NCBI RefSeq assembly: GCF_015706575.1
Contig: NW_024037051.1
Coordinates: 13,055,016 to 13,119,015 of the forward strand
Direction of reading: 5' to 3'
DNA from: Patiria miniata
Lineage: Eukaryota; Echinodermata; Asteroidea; Valvatida; Asterinidae
DNA length: 64,000 nucleotides
Numbering within the stretch: the first letter of the stretch is position 1; every line of letters begins with the position of its first letter. Positions 23,211 to 32,900 of this stretch are shown one piece after another. A program made the position numbers and the translations under genes. Under the pieces are notes generated by a model. The model worked only from the letters and a program-made list of their open reading frames with translations. It had not been told where the DNA came from and made no database searches.

Positions 23211-23750
23211 TTACAAAAAGGCAGAAATGGCTTGGCACAGATTATCACGAAAAACGCGATTGCCTAGCGGAGACAGATGTACTGCATCAAATGTATAGAG
23301 GGCAGACTCAGTCCACTTGAATTGTGGATGATGTAAATTACTAACCCCCATCCAACTACCCTGAGACCGCGCCCAGCGGTTCAAGGTACGCCGTTTTTTT
23401 TTCATCCCTTTCTGCGACCGAGCCCCGAAATAGTACAGACGCGGTAATAAATCGGACCAAATCACTGTGGCATGCGGGAATTGCTCGGCACAAGTACGCA
23501 TTGATAAAACTAATCTTTGTCTGAAGGAAAATTCATCGACCGCCATCAAATCGTTAGTTCCCAGATGAATAAGCAAAATTGACGGGGGAGGGCCAGGTAT
23601 ATCTGTCAACAGCTGATGTACATTACCTAGTTGTGCACCACTCTGTCCTTGCCACATCACTGTGAGTGGAAGACTTAAAGGGGCTTCCGCCCAACGCACT
23701 ATCGAATCTCCCACTATCCATACCGGACCTAGGAACAATGCAAAGGACAT
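23211..23750 (-). CDS. Ngaro SGNH/GDSL hydrolase ORF
   Basis: An open frame of about 179 codons with SGNH-hydrolase blocks: VGDSIVRW (block I Ser), HLGTNDL (block III Asn) and DAVHLSPLGN (block V Asp and His). It is the last ORF before repeat B1. Some Ngaro elements are known to carry such a hydrolase-like ORF; its role in the element is not established. Esterase activity is inferred from motifs only. Confidence 0.8.
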   Translation of the reverse strand: MSFALFLGPVWIVGDSIVRWAEAPLSLPLTVMWQGQSGAQLGNVHQLLTDIPGPPPSILLIHLGTNDLMAVDEFSFRQRLVLSMRTCAEQFPHATVIWSDLLPRLYYFGARSQKGMKKKRRTLNRWARSQGSWMGVSNLHHPQFKWTESALYTFDAVHLSPLGNRVFRDNLCQAISAFL

Positions 23751-23797
23751 TATGGCCGTGAATAATCACCGATTTGCTTGTCTGAAAGTATACTGGT

Positions 23798-24718
23798 CTA
23801 CACCCCTGGCCAGGGAGAACTTGGCACAGGACGTATGTATGTGGCAACCGCGTTTGAGCGCCATCGACCCATGGATTGTATGCTTTCTCGAGGGACCCCC
23901 ATTTGAAATGCCACAGAGGCTGCTCCTATCCGCAAAGAATGACCTCTAATGCGGTCGGCAGGTATGTTGTTAAATGCGAGTGCTTTCTTAAGTACTGCGT
24001 TGAACTGATAACGAGTAAGGGGGCTACAATCAAAATGGCAGAAGTATGGACCTGCGTGGTGTGGACGTACCTGAGCATATGTGCGCAGCGCTGAAACTGG
24101 ACAAATAGAAACATTATCAGATGGCTGTAAACATACAAGTTGTGGAGGACCACGTTGATTATTTTTACTCTGTTTGAATGATATGTTAACAGAACATCCG
24201 GAATTGTTGTGCAAAAATTCAACGTCAGAATCAGTAATCAAAGATGGTTGGGTTTGACTAGACCGTGAGTTAGCCGTGAATTCTCCAATACGCATGAAAC
24301 CAAAAAACGCACTTAAAATTGCGGCTGAAAACATTTGGGACTCATACAGAGATGAACAAACATGGGGAAGAGACTGCACGATCTGAGTTAGCATGGGTAT
24401 AGAAATGGGCAGGCGAGAATCTCGTGAGGGGCGTGCGCGGCGGCAACCCTCAAGTAGTTTGGAAACTAAATAATCTTTAGTTGGGTCAGGCCAACCTTGT
24501 AACCTGTGTTTGTATCCAACTGCCGATACGTAGGTAGCAATGGTAGATGGGGAAATAGATTGCAATGATAGCCAGGCTATAAACTGCCTGATCTCATATG
24601 TATTCGACGGGTTTACCCCTGATAGTCGCTGTTGACGAAACCGACAAAATGAAGCCCAACCCGTTTCATATGTTTTATGAGTACCTGGTGCTAATGAAGC
24701 GTCTAACAGCCGGCGCAT
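23798..24718 (-). CDS. Ngaro tyrosine recombinase ORF
   Basis: An open frame of 306 codons beginning 8 nt after the RT ORF. An N-terminal core-binding-like region precedes the catalytic domain. The tyrosine-recombinase signature is visible: Arg in GFMRIGEF, His-x-x-Arg in GHSLRIG, then GRW and the nucleophile Tyr in ATYIRP. In this group the enzyme replaces a DDE integrase and acts on a circular DNA intermediate (established for the family). Confidence 0.9.
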   Translation of the reverse strand: MRRLLDASLAPGTHKTYETGWASFCRFRQQRLSGVNPSNTYEIRQFIAWLSLQSISPSTIATYVSAVGYKHRLQGWPDPTKDYLVSKLLEGCRRARPSRDSRLPISIPMLTQIVQSLPHVCSSLYESQMFSAAILSAFFGFMRIGEFTANSRSSQTQPSLITDSDVEFLHNNSGCSVNISFKQSKNNQRGPPQLVCLQPSDNVSICPVSALRTYAQVRPHHAGPYFCHFDCSPLTRYQFNAVLKKALAFNNIPADRIRGHSLRIGAASVAFQMGVPRESIQSMGRWRSNAVATYIRPVPSSPWPGV

Positions 24719-24726
24719 TTCATTCT

Positions 24727-26304
24727 CTACCAGACCGCAGGAAGATGAGGTAACGGAGTTGGGATCGGGTCTGCTTGTGGGGCCAGTTCGCGGAAACGGG
24801 ACATCTGGAAACGGGATAGAGAGTCAGCAATTTCATTGTGTACCCCGGGCACATGCACGGCTTTGAAAACAATATTATACTTCAGGCATTCTAGAACAAG
24901 TAGACGCACCAGATGCATAATCCGTGGGCAGGGAGATGATTGCTTGTTAATAATATGGACAACGGCCATATTGTCAGTGTTAAACCGCAGTTTGCGGTTC
25001 CGAAAACTAGACGCCCAACCAAGGATAGCGACCACTATGGGAAAGAGTTCGAGGAATGCAATGGATGGCGGGTGGGTTAATATATCAGAGGACCACTGAC
25101 CTTGCATCCATTTCCCATCAAAATATGCACCAAAACCTATGCTAGCGGCCGCGTCAGTGTACAAAGCAAGTGTTTCGTTATCCTCCCATTGCCGTCCAGA
25201 AAATGCTGATACGCCATTAAAACACCCTAAGAATTCTAACCACATGAGTAAATCAAGTCGCGCTCCCTGAGAAATACGAACTTTGTAGTGGGGCCGGTTC
25301 AAGCCTTTAGTGAGGTTGGTTAATCGTCGCAAAAAAGCCCGCCCTGGGGCGATCGCCCTGCACAAGAAATTGAGTGAGCCTAATAGCGACTGCAGTGACA
25401 CAAGCGTGGCCTTTGTCTTACTCAAAAATGCATGAATTTGATTACAAGTTGCACAAACTTTCTCCTGAGGTACTTTAACTAGGGCATGAACAGTATCTAT
25501 TTCTAAACCCAGATACTTAATAGTTTGTACCGGTCCTTCGGTTTTCTCATGGGCTAAGGGGACATTTAGCTGGGCACACATCGATTGGAAAACATCTAGT
25601 AATCGTGAACATGAGGCAGATGAGTTGCCCACAAACAAAAAGTCATCAAGATAGTGCGTGACTAAAGATGTGTGACCCATGTGCTTAACTTGAAATTCCA
25701 GAAATGAACTAAACTTCTCAAAAAGCGAGCAGGAAATGGCACATCCCATTGGCATACATTTATCGAAGTAAAATTGACTTTCAAAGGAAAACCCAAGCAA
25801 TTCATAATCGGTAGGTGAAACTGGCAACAAACGAAATGCAGACTTAATATCGGCTTTAGCTAACCAAGCCGATTCCCCCACGTTCATGATCAAATCAACG
25901 GCCTCATCGAATGAGGCATAGTGAACTGCACATCGTTCCCTGTCGATAAACTCATTGATGGAGTCACCGGCGGGGTACGAAAGGTGATGAATTAGTCGAA
26001 AAGTGTTAGGCGTACTCTTGGGAACCAATCCTATGGGGGAACACTGTAGATTAGAAAATGGCCGATTGTTATAGGGGCCCGCTATCCTGCCTAAACTGAT
26101 CTCTTTCTGAAGTTTTTCTTTAACGACCAAGGGGCGTTCCGATGCTGAAGCTAAACATTTGGAATCACGCGGCCTACGTGGACCGTCATACCCTAATGAA
26201 AACCCATGTTTAAAGCCATTACTCAAAATATGACCGTCATCTGGGAGCGGGTAATGTGTGAGCCATTGATCTAAAACGGTCTGATTAATTGGCGTTGGGA
26301 CCAC
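24727..26304 (-). CDS. Ngaro reverse transcriptase-RNase H ORF
   Basis: An open frame of 525 codons. The reverse transcriptase shows the YLDD active-site box and the upstream RLIHHLSYP and KADIKSAFRLL blocks. The RNase H part follows, with ALYTDAAASIG and FNTDNMAVVHIIN. This order and the recombinase downstream are typical of the DIRS/Ngaro group. No integrase or protease is expected or seen. Confidence 0.9.
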   Translation of the reverse strand: MVPTPINQTVLDQWLTHYPLPDDGHILSNGFKHGFSLGYDGPRRPRDSKCLASASERPLVVKEKLQKEISLGRIAGPYNNRPFSNLQCSPIGLVPKSTPNTFRLIHHLSYPAGDSINEFIDRERCAVHYASFDEAVDLIMNVGESAWLAKADIKSAFRLLPVSPTDYELLGFSFESQFYFDKCMPMGCAISCSLFEKFSSFLEFQVKHMGHTSLVTHYLDDFLFVGNSSASCSRLLDVFQSMCAQLNVPLAHEKTEGPVQTIKYLGLEIDTVHALVKVPQEKVCATCNQIHAFLSKTKATLVSLQSLLGSLNFLCRAIAPGRAFLRRLTNLTKGLNRPHYKVRISQGARLDLLMWLEFLGCFNGVSAFSGRQWEDNETLALYTDAAASIGFGAYFDGKWMQGQWSSDILTHPPSIAFLELFPIVVAILGWASSFRNRKLRFNTDNMAVVHIINKQSSPCPRIMHLVRLLVLECLKYNIVFKAVHVPGVHNEIADSLSRFQMSRFRELAPQADPIPTPLPHLPAVW

Positions 26305-27748
26305 GAAAAGAATTCCCTTTTGAAGGAAGTTGAGTTATGGAAGGGGGTGGTGCAGTATGGCCTGAGGAAGTGGCAGTAGAAAATGGTTTATTGTAATGTC
26401 CGCCCTTGATGGAATTGGTGAATGGAGCTCTGGGCTGACGGGGACCGGGTTGTGACTGCGTACGCTGCGTGAACACATTGCGGGGCGAACCCACTGAGCA
26501 ACGTGATGCTCCGTGGTTAGGGCGCAGGCACTTGCTACAGGTATGAGCATATTTACAACCAGGAAATGCACAACCGTGATAACTATTGAAAGCAAAGCAG
26601 TGCCCAGGCCTTATGTTCTTAGAGGTCGTTGGCCCCATTTGGCTGTTAACAGCACGACTGACAGATACGTTAGTCACCGGAACCGCGGCAACCGTCACCC
26701 AGAGTTCCATGTCTATTTCTCCCCATGAACGAGACGGTTCAATTTCCATCTTTAAACGAAACTGCTCGTCATATGTACGCCACCCGAACCCTGTGAACTG
26801 GGTGGACGCCATGCGAACGATTTCACAGTATTTTAGCAGTTGTGCAAATCTATGGGTGTGTTTCTCTAAATAAATTGTCATAAACGTATGAAAGGCGGAT
26901 TGCCATACCAGGAAAGACTCGATCCGCTTTCGGGATGGGCCAGGTTTTTTGAGTACCAGGTTGTCTCCTTCCATTGCAAAGGTTAAATTGGAAGGCTCAG
27001 ATCGTGAAAATACCGCATGTGCGGTATCGTTAAACAGTGGCGCCAAATCTACATATTGCCCGGACCAAATCTTGTCCTTTGTACTCTGGGCCACATGAAA
27101 ACCCAACGATGCACACTTACTGATTTGAAACAATGGGACAGGGCGGTCATCCTCTACATGAACTCCACTAAATGGAATAGTCTGCTTAGTGTAAGAAGTA
27201 CATTGAATACCATACTCACCACCCCCAGGACTACTAGAAGTGATCACACTAGGCCTTGGCACAGAGTCATTGTTCATATTGGCATGAGGCAGTTCATCTT
27301 GTAGTTGAACTCGGGGAGGATGCACATCCAGGATTGCCGGCTCATCCGCATGAATCTCCTCTGGGGCCGGGTTGGGGTGCGTTCGGGGTCGCCCTCGTCC
27401 ACGGCCTCGTCCACGGCGAGCTGGTGGCTCCGGTCCACGACGAGCTGGTGGCTCCGATCGGTGTGTAACAGGTTGGCGCGATCTCTTTGGCTGAGGCGCT
27501 CCATCAGCATCTTCTCCGGCTGGTCGAACTGCTGTCTTCTTTTTGTAAGGCATGTCTACAGCGTCAACGATGGAATACGTCGGTGTTCTGTCGTCCTTTC
27601 GTCCGTCCAACAGGAGCTGACAAGTGAGCGATTTCTCAATATCTTGGAAAATCGAGATGAAACGTGAAGACAAGGAACAGAATGACGAAAAATAGAAGTT
27701 TTGGTCAAGTTTCTTGCTGAAAAGCTGCAACGCAATGATGGCCGCCAA
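26285..27748 (-). CDS. Ngaro gag-like ORF
   Basis: An open frame of up to 487 codons; a start at 27553 (MPYKKKTA...) would give 422 residues. The N-terminal part is basic and has a PKRSR nuclear-localisation-like motif and an RG-rich RRGRGRGRGRPR stretch. The C-terminal part carries a Cys/His zinc-binding cluster of the DIRS/Ngaro gag kind (about 26490-26610). It overlaps the RT ORF by about 20 nt. The first codons lie inside repeat A1. Part of the element at 21371-28056. Confidence 0.8.
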   Translation of the reverse strand: MAAIIALQLFSKKLDQNFYFSSFCSLSSRFISIFQDIEKSLTCQLLLDGRKDDRTPTYSIVDAVDMPYKKKTAVRPAGEDADGAPQPKRSRQPVTHRSEPPARRGPEPPARRGRGRGRGRPRTHPNPAPEEIHADEPAILDVHPPRVQLQDELPHANMNNDSVPRPSVITSSSPGGGEYGIQCTSYTKQTIPFSGVHVEDDRPVPLFQISKCASLGFHVAQSTKDKIWSGQYVDLAPLFNDTAHAVFSRSEPSNLTFAMEGDNLVLKKPGPSRKRIESFLVWQSAFHTFMTIYLEKHTHRFAQLLKYCEIVRMASTQFTGFGWRTYDEQFRLKMEIEPSRSWGEIDMELWVTVAAVPVTNVSVSRAVNSQMGPTTSKNIRPGHCFAFNSYHGCAFPGCKYAHTCSKCLRPNHGASRCSVGSPRNVFTQRTQSQPGPRQPRAPFTNSIKGGHYNKPFSTATSSGHTAPPPSITQLPSKGNSFRGPNAN

Positions 27749-28056
27749 GCCTCGTGGTCTTGGCTAAATACCTAGGCCATTGGACAGACCTTTCATCTGA
27801 TTGGTCAGGGTAAGATATCATGAATCTTCATTGGTCAATCTAAACCTCACAATCTGCATATCAGCAAAACAAGACCATATTTGGTAAGGAATTTGTTTCC
27901 TTCGGTTTCTTGCGCAATTGGTCAACGGAACATCTTCAGATTTCGCAACCAACTCGAGACAAAGGCTGAACGTTGTTTGTTGCGCAACTCAAAAACGACA
28001 TAAAAACTTAAAGTGCACCAAGTATAAAGCATTTTATCTTTCAGAGATAAAATCAA
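27682..28056 (-). repeat. Ngaro repeat A1
   Basis: A 375-bp terminal repeat at the 5' end of the element in its own sense. It is identical by eye to A2 (22070-22444). It joins satellite at 28056 and contains the first codons of the gag frame. Confidence 0.85.
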
Positions 28057-28770
28057 TTTTCCAGAAACATCTGATTTTGCCCTAATTTGGCAAGGTTAAC
28101 CCCTTACAATTTTTTATTTTCATACAAATCTGATTTTGCCCAATTTTGCTTAAAATGCAAAGTTAACCCCTTACAATCTGAAATTTTCCATAAACACCTG
28201 ATTTTGCCCTATTTTGCTAAAAAATGCAAGGTTAACCACTGACAATTTGAAATTTTCCAGAAAGATCTGATTTTGCCCAATTCCGCTAAAAAATGCAAGT
28301 TTCACCCCTTACTATTTGAAATGTTTCATGAACATCTAAATTTTACTAAAAATGCAAGGTTAACCCCTTACAAGCTGCAATTTTCCAGAAACATCTGATT
28401 TTTCCCAATTTTGCTAAAAATGCAAGGTGAACCCTTTACAATCTGAAATTTTTCATGAACACCTGGTTTTGCCGTATTTTGCTAAAAAATGCAAGGTTAA
28501 CCCCTAACAATTTGAAATTTTTCATGCACATTAAAATTTGCCCAATTTTACTTAAAAAGCAAGGTTAACCCCTTACAATCTGAAATTTTCCAGAAAGATC
28601 TGATTTTGCCCAATTTCGCTGAAAAATGCAAGTTTCACCCCTTACTATTTGAAATGTTTCATGAACATCTAAATTTTACTAAAAATGCAAGGTTAACCCC
28701 TTACAAGCTGCAATTTTCCAGAAATATCTGATTTTTCCCAATGTTGCTAAAATGTAAGGTTAACCCCTTG
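28056..28770 (+). repeat. Satellite array resuming after the Ngaro insertion
   Basis: The plus-orientation satellite continues here. The junction sequence joins 21370 to 28056 within one satellite unit (CAATCTGCAA before, TTTTCCAGAAACATC after), confirming that the Ngaro element landed inside the array. Confidence 0.9.
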
Positions 28771-29356
28771 CAAACTGTTAAATCAATACATGTACATGAA
28801 GTGTCTCATTTGAATTTTTTAAAACAAATTATTTTTCCAGTTTGTAGGGTAAAGAAATTTTCTCTTTTTCCTTTCTCTTTTTCTTGTTGCTATATTTTGC
28901 GAATGAACTCATTCGTACGGAATGCTCATATTCAATCAAAGAATATTTCACACATAGGGGCCTAGATTATATTTTTTTAAATTTAATAGAGACGCATTGA
29001 TCGTGCTATCATATACCATTCTATTACTATTGCGAATTACTGTATTGTTTGGAATGCTCACAATTAAAGACACGTTATTTGAAAGATGTATAAATAATAT
29101 TTATATTACAATGTACATCTTTATTCTTTCCTGGTATAATTTATGGCGTTTCTTACGTCAATTGGCAATCGCGTCATTATATAATGTTAGTCAAATTGAT
29201 CAAACGAAACTCCGTTTTGATTATAGTCAATTATTAAATATTCATTGATTTATGACATACACCTTTGTTTCAATTTTGATACTACCCGTAGACCTGCCGA
29301 GCATCTGTAGATATCAAAAATAAACAAAGTATAAAAGATAGAGGGTCAAAAAAATC

Positions 29357-29658
29357 AAAAAGTTATGTGCTAGTCAAGCTTTCAGGGATCGGTCTGAGCC
29401 ATAACAATGCCCCAGCCGATCCCTTAGTTCTCTTCCGGGGTCTCGGCGTCCCCGACCAATACACACTTCCTTCCCTATCCATCCATATAACCCCGGAGGG
29501 CCAGGCACCATGTAAAAGCAAAGAGCTAAGGGAGGAACAGGGCGGCCCCTAAGCCCTGATCCTCCGAGTGGACCACATGCCCTGAACCTGTACGAAGGCG
29601 CCAACCTGGAACTCGCGGACAGTACCAGCAGCAGTGCTTACCGATTAAGCTAAGGTAC
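29357..29658 (-). ncRNA. Candidate structured Pol III RNA in the right TIR
   Basis: Inverted copy of 14160-14461. The D-arm-like element is the complement of GCTTACCGATTAAGCTA (29636-29652) and the terminator is the A run at 29357-29361. All helices listed for the left copy are kept because I see no difference between the copies. Such identity could reflect gene conversion between the ends as well as selection. Confidence 0.4.
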
Positions 29659-29725
29659 TGTTGGTATTTTACGACGGGAAATTAAATCTCTAATAGCAAA
29701 TGATTGAACTCATACGTTAAAAACC

Positions 29726-29795
29726 AAAAAGACACCAGCGGGATTCGAACCCGGGACCCCGCTGTCGTGGACGACGAATCGTAACCACTGGGCCA
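29726..29795 (-). promoter_or_regulatory. tRNA-like Pol III promoter module (right)
   Basis: On the minus strand: A-box-like TGGCCCAGTGG (29795-29785), B box GGTTCGAATCC (29751-29741) and a T run (29730-29726). It resembles the left module at roughly 80%, with both boxes and the terminator preserved while the bases between them differ. Confidence 0.65.
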
Positions 29796-29865
29796 TTTCG
29801 TTACCTTAGAATTGTCCTTAAACTGAGAAAAGTTGTCTTTATAGGTGAGCAAACGCGCCAGAAAG

Positions 29866-30240
29866 ATTACTGGGTCCATTTGCTTTACCTTAATAGGTAA
29901 AAACAAGTCGATATAATGAGCCCAGTGTGTTTGGTTTGTTAGGAAGCTGCATAACACAGCCTAATGTGCAAAACAGTCGTGTGCTAGGCAGATCATTACG
30001 CAACAATGAACACCGCAATTGTGTATTTTCAAAAGGCAGACGCGTAGATTTCTACTCTTTGTATCTGGGCACATATAGATTCTCACCTCCCTCTTCAGCT
30101 ATTTCGACTTTCTTAAAAAGAAAAATAGAGACTGTCAGCGAATCTCCGGGAGTTGAAATAAGGATCGTCCCTTCGATAGACCTCAGACTCAGTAAAGTTC
30201 AAGATTGGGCTCTTTTTCAACAGCTGTTTTTGCGGTAACT
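29866..30240. other. Short unique spacer
   Basis: Non-repetitive sequence between the right end of the giant inverted-repeat element and the next satellite block. A 103-codon open frame (29927-30238) shows no domain and I do not call it a gene. Confidence 0.4.
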
Positions 30241-31075
30241 TTACATCTGGATTTTTAAAAAACATCTGATTTTGCCCAATTTTAGTAAAATATGCTCCAA
30301 ATTTTGCTAAAAAAGCAAGGTTAACCCCTTACCATTTTAGATTTTTCGTGCGAATCTGATTTTGCCAAATTTTACTAAATATACAAGGTACACCTCTTAC
30401 AATTTAAATTTTTTTATAAACATTTCTTTTTGCCCAATTTTGATAGAAATACAAGGTTAAGCCCTAACAATCTGCAATTTTCCAGAATGATCTGATTGTG
30501 TCCTATTTTGCTAAAAAAATGCAAGGTAAACCCCTTACAATTTGAATTTTTTTCATGAACATCTAATTTTTCCCAATCTTATTCAAAAAGCAAGGTTAAC
30601 CCCTTACAATCTGCAATTTTCCAGAAACAATTGATTTTTTTCCCCCATTTTCGCTTTAAAAAAATGCGAGGTTAACCCCTTTCAATTTGAAATTTTTCGT
30701 AACATCTAACTTTGCAAAATTTTACTAAAAAAGTAAGGTTAATCCCTTACATATGAAATTTTTCGGAAACATCTGATTTTGCCCAACTTCGCTAAAATAT
30801 GCAATGTTCACCCCTTACAATTTGAAATGTTTCATAAACATCTAACCCCCATACAATCTGCAATTTTCAAGAATCATCTGATTGTGTCCTATTTTGCTAG
30901 AAAAATGCAAGGTTAACCCCTTACTATTTGAATTTTTTCCATGAACATCTAATTTTTCCCAATCTTATTCAAAAAACAAGGTTAACCCCTTAATATACAA
31001 TCTGCAATTTTCCAGAAACATTTGATTTTTTCCCATTTTCGCTCTTAAAAAAATTCGAGGTTAACCCCTTTCGGC
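30240..31075 (+). repeat. AT-rich satellite, last block
   Basis: About 12 units of the satellite in the plus orientation. It contains the diverged variants that also occur at 1484-1900. It ends at CCCCTTT/CGGCCTTG, where the unique part of the 1.5-kb direct repeat begins. Confidence 0.9.
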
Positions 31076-31828
31076 CTTGTAGCTCAGACCATGTGTCATG
31101 CACTCCTCAATGCATAGATGATGCACATAACACTATGGGTAGTACAGGCACAGATGGGGGTACTGCCCAAACAATGATGAACGCATTGCGTATATGCTTA
31201 AAGAATTACCCACAATTCCGGTTTTTACCGTTTAGGTCTGACTCTAATCACTTTACGCGATCCCCTGTCGTCTCATACACTGACTTTAGGCAAAATAGTC
31301 AGACTTTCGCGGTCTAGTAACCAGACTTTGACTCTTAACGAAACATCAAATGAAAAGGGAAACATCAAATGCGGATATTGCAAAAGATCGAATGCAAAAA
31401 ATATACCGATGAAACATCGAATACAAATAGCTCGAAATGTCAAACATATGTGTAAAACATTGCTCACATATTTGAGAATATCGCAAATATATTGTAAAAC
31501 AACACACACAATTGTATCGAAAAACATCGCACATTTAATGCAAAAAATCGAACATAATATTGAAAACATCGCACATATATATCGTCAAAAACTTCGCACA
31601 TATAAATTGAAAATCGCATATGAATGTAAAATATCGCACACATATATTGAACATCGCACATATATTGTAAAACATCGCACAAATATATTAAACATCGCGC
31701 AAATTATGAAAAACATCACACACTTATATTGAACATCGCACATAAATGTAAAAGATAACAAACACATATTGAACATCCAACATATATATATTGCAAAATA
31801 TTGAATATTGCAACGTTTGACACGCCAT
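30356..31828 (+). repeat. Long dispersed direct repeat, copy 2
   Basis: It matches 1484-3148 in the same orientation and lacks the MITE insertion present there. The two copies lie about 28.9 kb apart and bracket the kinase gene and the giant inverted-repeat element. Confidence 0.85.
31330..31810 (+). repeat. AT-rich minisatellite, copy 2
   Basis: The same array of roughly 17-22-bp AACATCGCACATATATTG-like units as at 2660-3130, with small unit differences. No gene. Confidence 0.9.
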
Positions 31829-32900
31829 ATGCGCATGCTGTACACAATATGTTCATGGGATGCAATGCGGGGCCTGGCGCGGGGCGCGACCGGCTCGGCA
31901 AGTGCTCGATCGGCATCGGTTGCGGCTGTCGGCTGTGGCGATGGGCGAGAAAACATTCCAAAAAAAAAAAAAAAGGGTTAGGCGGGCATTAACGGACGAG
32001 AAAACATATCGACATTTAAAAAAAAAGAGCGTACAACGGCCATGAACCCCCTCCCCCCAGCGTACGGTTTGTACGCTCGTGAAAATGTTGATAATTGCGA
32101 ACGGCCCCTAACAAATCACATTTTTCAAATCAAATATAGGTCAACTTTGGCAAAAAAAAAATCCAAATTCAAAAACATTGAAAATTTTGAATGGCCCCTT
32201 ACAGGATGTTATAGTCCTTATAACCCCCAAGTATTTGGGGGGTTAGTATAATAGATCCAAATATTGTTACACTGACATGTTTGAAGTACGGTGTTCTAAA
32301 ATGCTGGAAAAACCAAGAAAAACACAAATGTTCAAGTAGTCTGGTTCATTGACTCCACTAACGATGAAATAGATAAAAAAATGCCGGAAAATTGTAAGGT
32401 ACCCAGTCTAGCTGGCCTGCACCCGTTCATGAACATGGAACCAAAAGCAAACAAAATTTGGACTGAAAAAAAAACCTCAAAAAACAAATGGTAAATTTGA
32501 AGCAGTAGTTGAAAAATAGTTTTTGTATACAAAAGTAATTTTTTTTCTTAAAAATGACTTCACACCATCAGGTGCCATAATTTGACAGGATGCTTTAGAC
32601 TGCCAGTTACCAACATCCTAGTAAGGTATTTCGTAACAACTTGGTTGTTTTATTTTTCGATGTTTGCCAATGTTGTATTTTCCCTTTAAATTTCGTCCGG
32701 AAAAGATAATCTCAATTTTTGAAAAAGCATATATAGGCCCTACACACCAACTTGAGTTGAGTTATTGATATGTTTATGTAAGAACAAAGGATCACGAAAT
32801 TAAATCCTTTCAAGTACAATCAATTATTTTGTTTAAAAAAATGCATCTTTAAACGGTGTGATAAATTTTAGTAAACATTCTATGTACTCATGCAAGTTAT
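31829..32900. other. Unassigned sequence
   Basis: A short GC-rich stretch (31862-31950) followed by AT-rich DNA. Frames there are low-complexity Gly/Arg/Cys-rich. A word near 32066 (GTACGGTTTGTACGCTCG) forms a small hairpin. No feature could be supported. Confidence 0.4.

Larger units (their letters stand above)
21371..28056 (-). mobile_element. Ngaro-type tyrosine-recombinase retrotransposon, whole-looking
   Basis: A 6.69-kb element on the minus strand, inserted in the satellite. Its repeat order in its own sense is A1 (28056-27682), ORFs, B1 (23104-22445), A2 (22444-22070), B2 (22030-21371), which is the split-direct-repeat layout of Ngaro rather than the inverted layout of DIRS. The A copies are 375 bp and the B copies 660 bp, and each pair looks identical by eye, so the insertion is recent. 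All four ORFs are open over family-like lengths. No target-site duplication was seen, as expected for recombinase-mediated insertion. Confidence 0.9.
13970..29865. mobile_element. Giant inverted-repeat (foldback) element with satellite arms
   Basis: The segments 13970-15110 and 28715-29865 are reverse complements of each other. The satellite arrays inside them also face each other: minus orientation from 15060 to about 16985, plus orientation from about 16985 to 21370 and 28056 to 28770. Without the nested Ngaro element (21371-28056) the structure would be about 9.2 kb. No transposase ORF is visible. Architecture (long inverted ends, internal tandem arrays) recalls foldback elements such as the sea-urchin TU family. 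I do not recognise this particular family, and the outermost boundaries are approximate. Confidence 0.7.
28715..29865 (-). repeat. Right terminal inverted repeat
   Basis: The reverse complement of the left end at 13970-15110. It holds the inverted copy of the candidate RNA segment and of the tRNA-like module. A short duplication of a TTCTTTGATTGACTATGAGC-type word near 14850-14925 in the left end is not present here. Confidence 0.8.
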
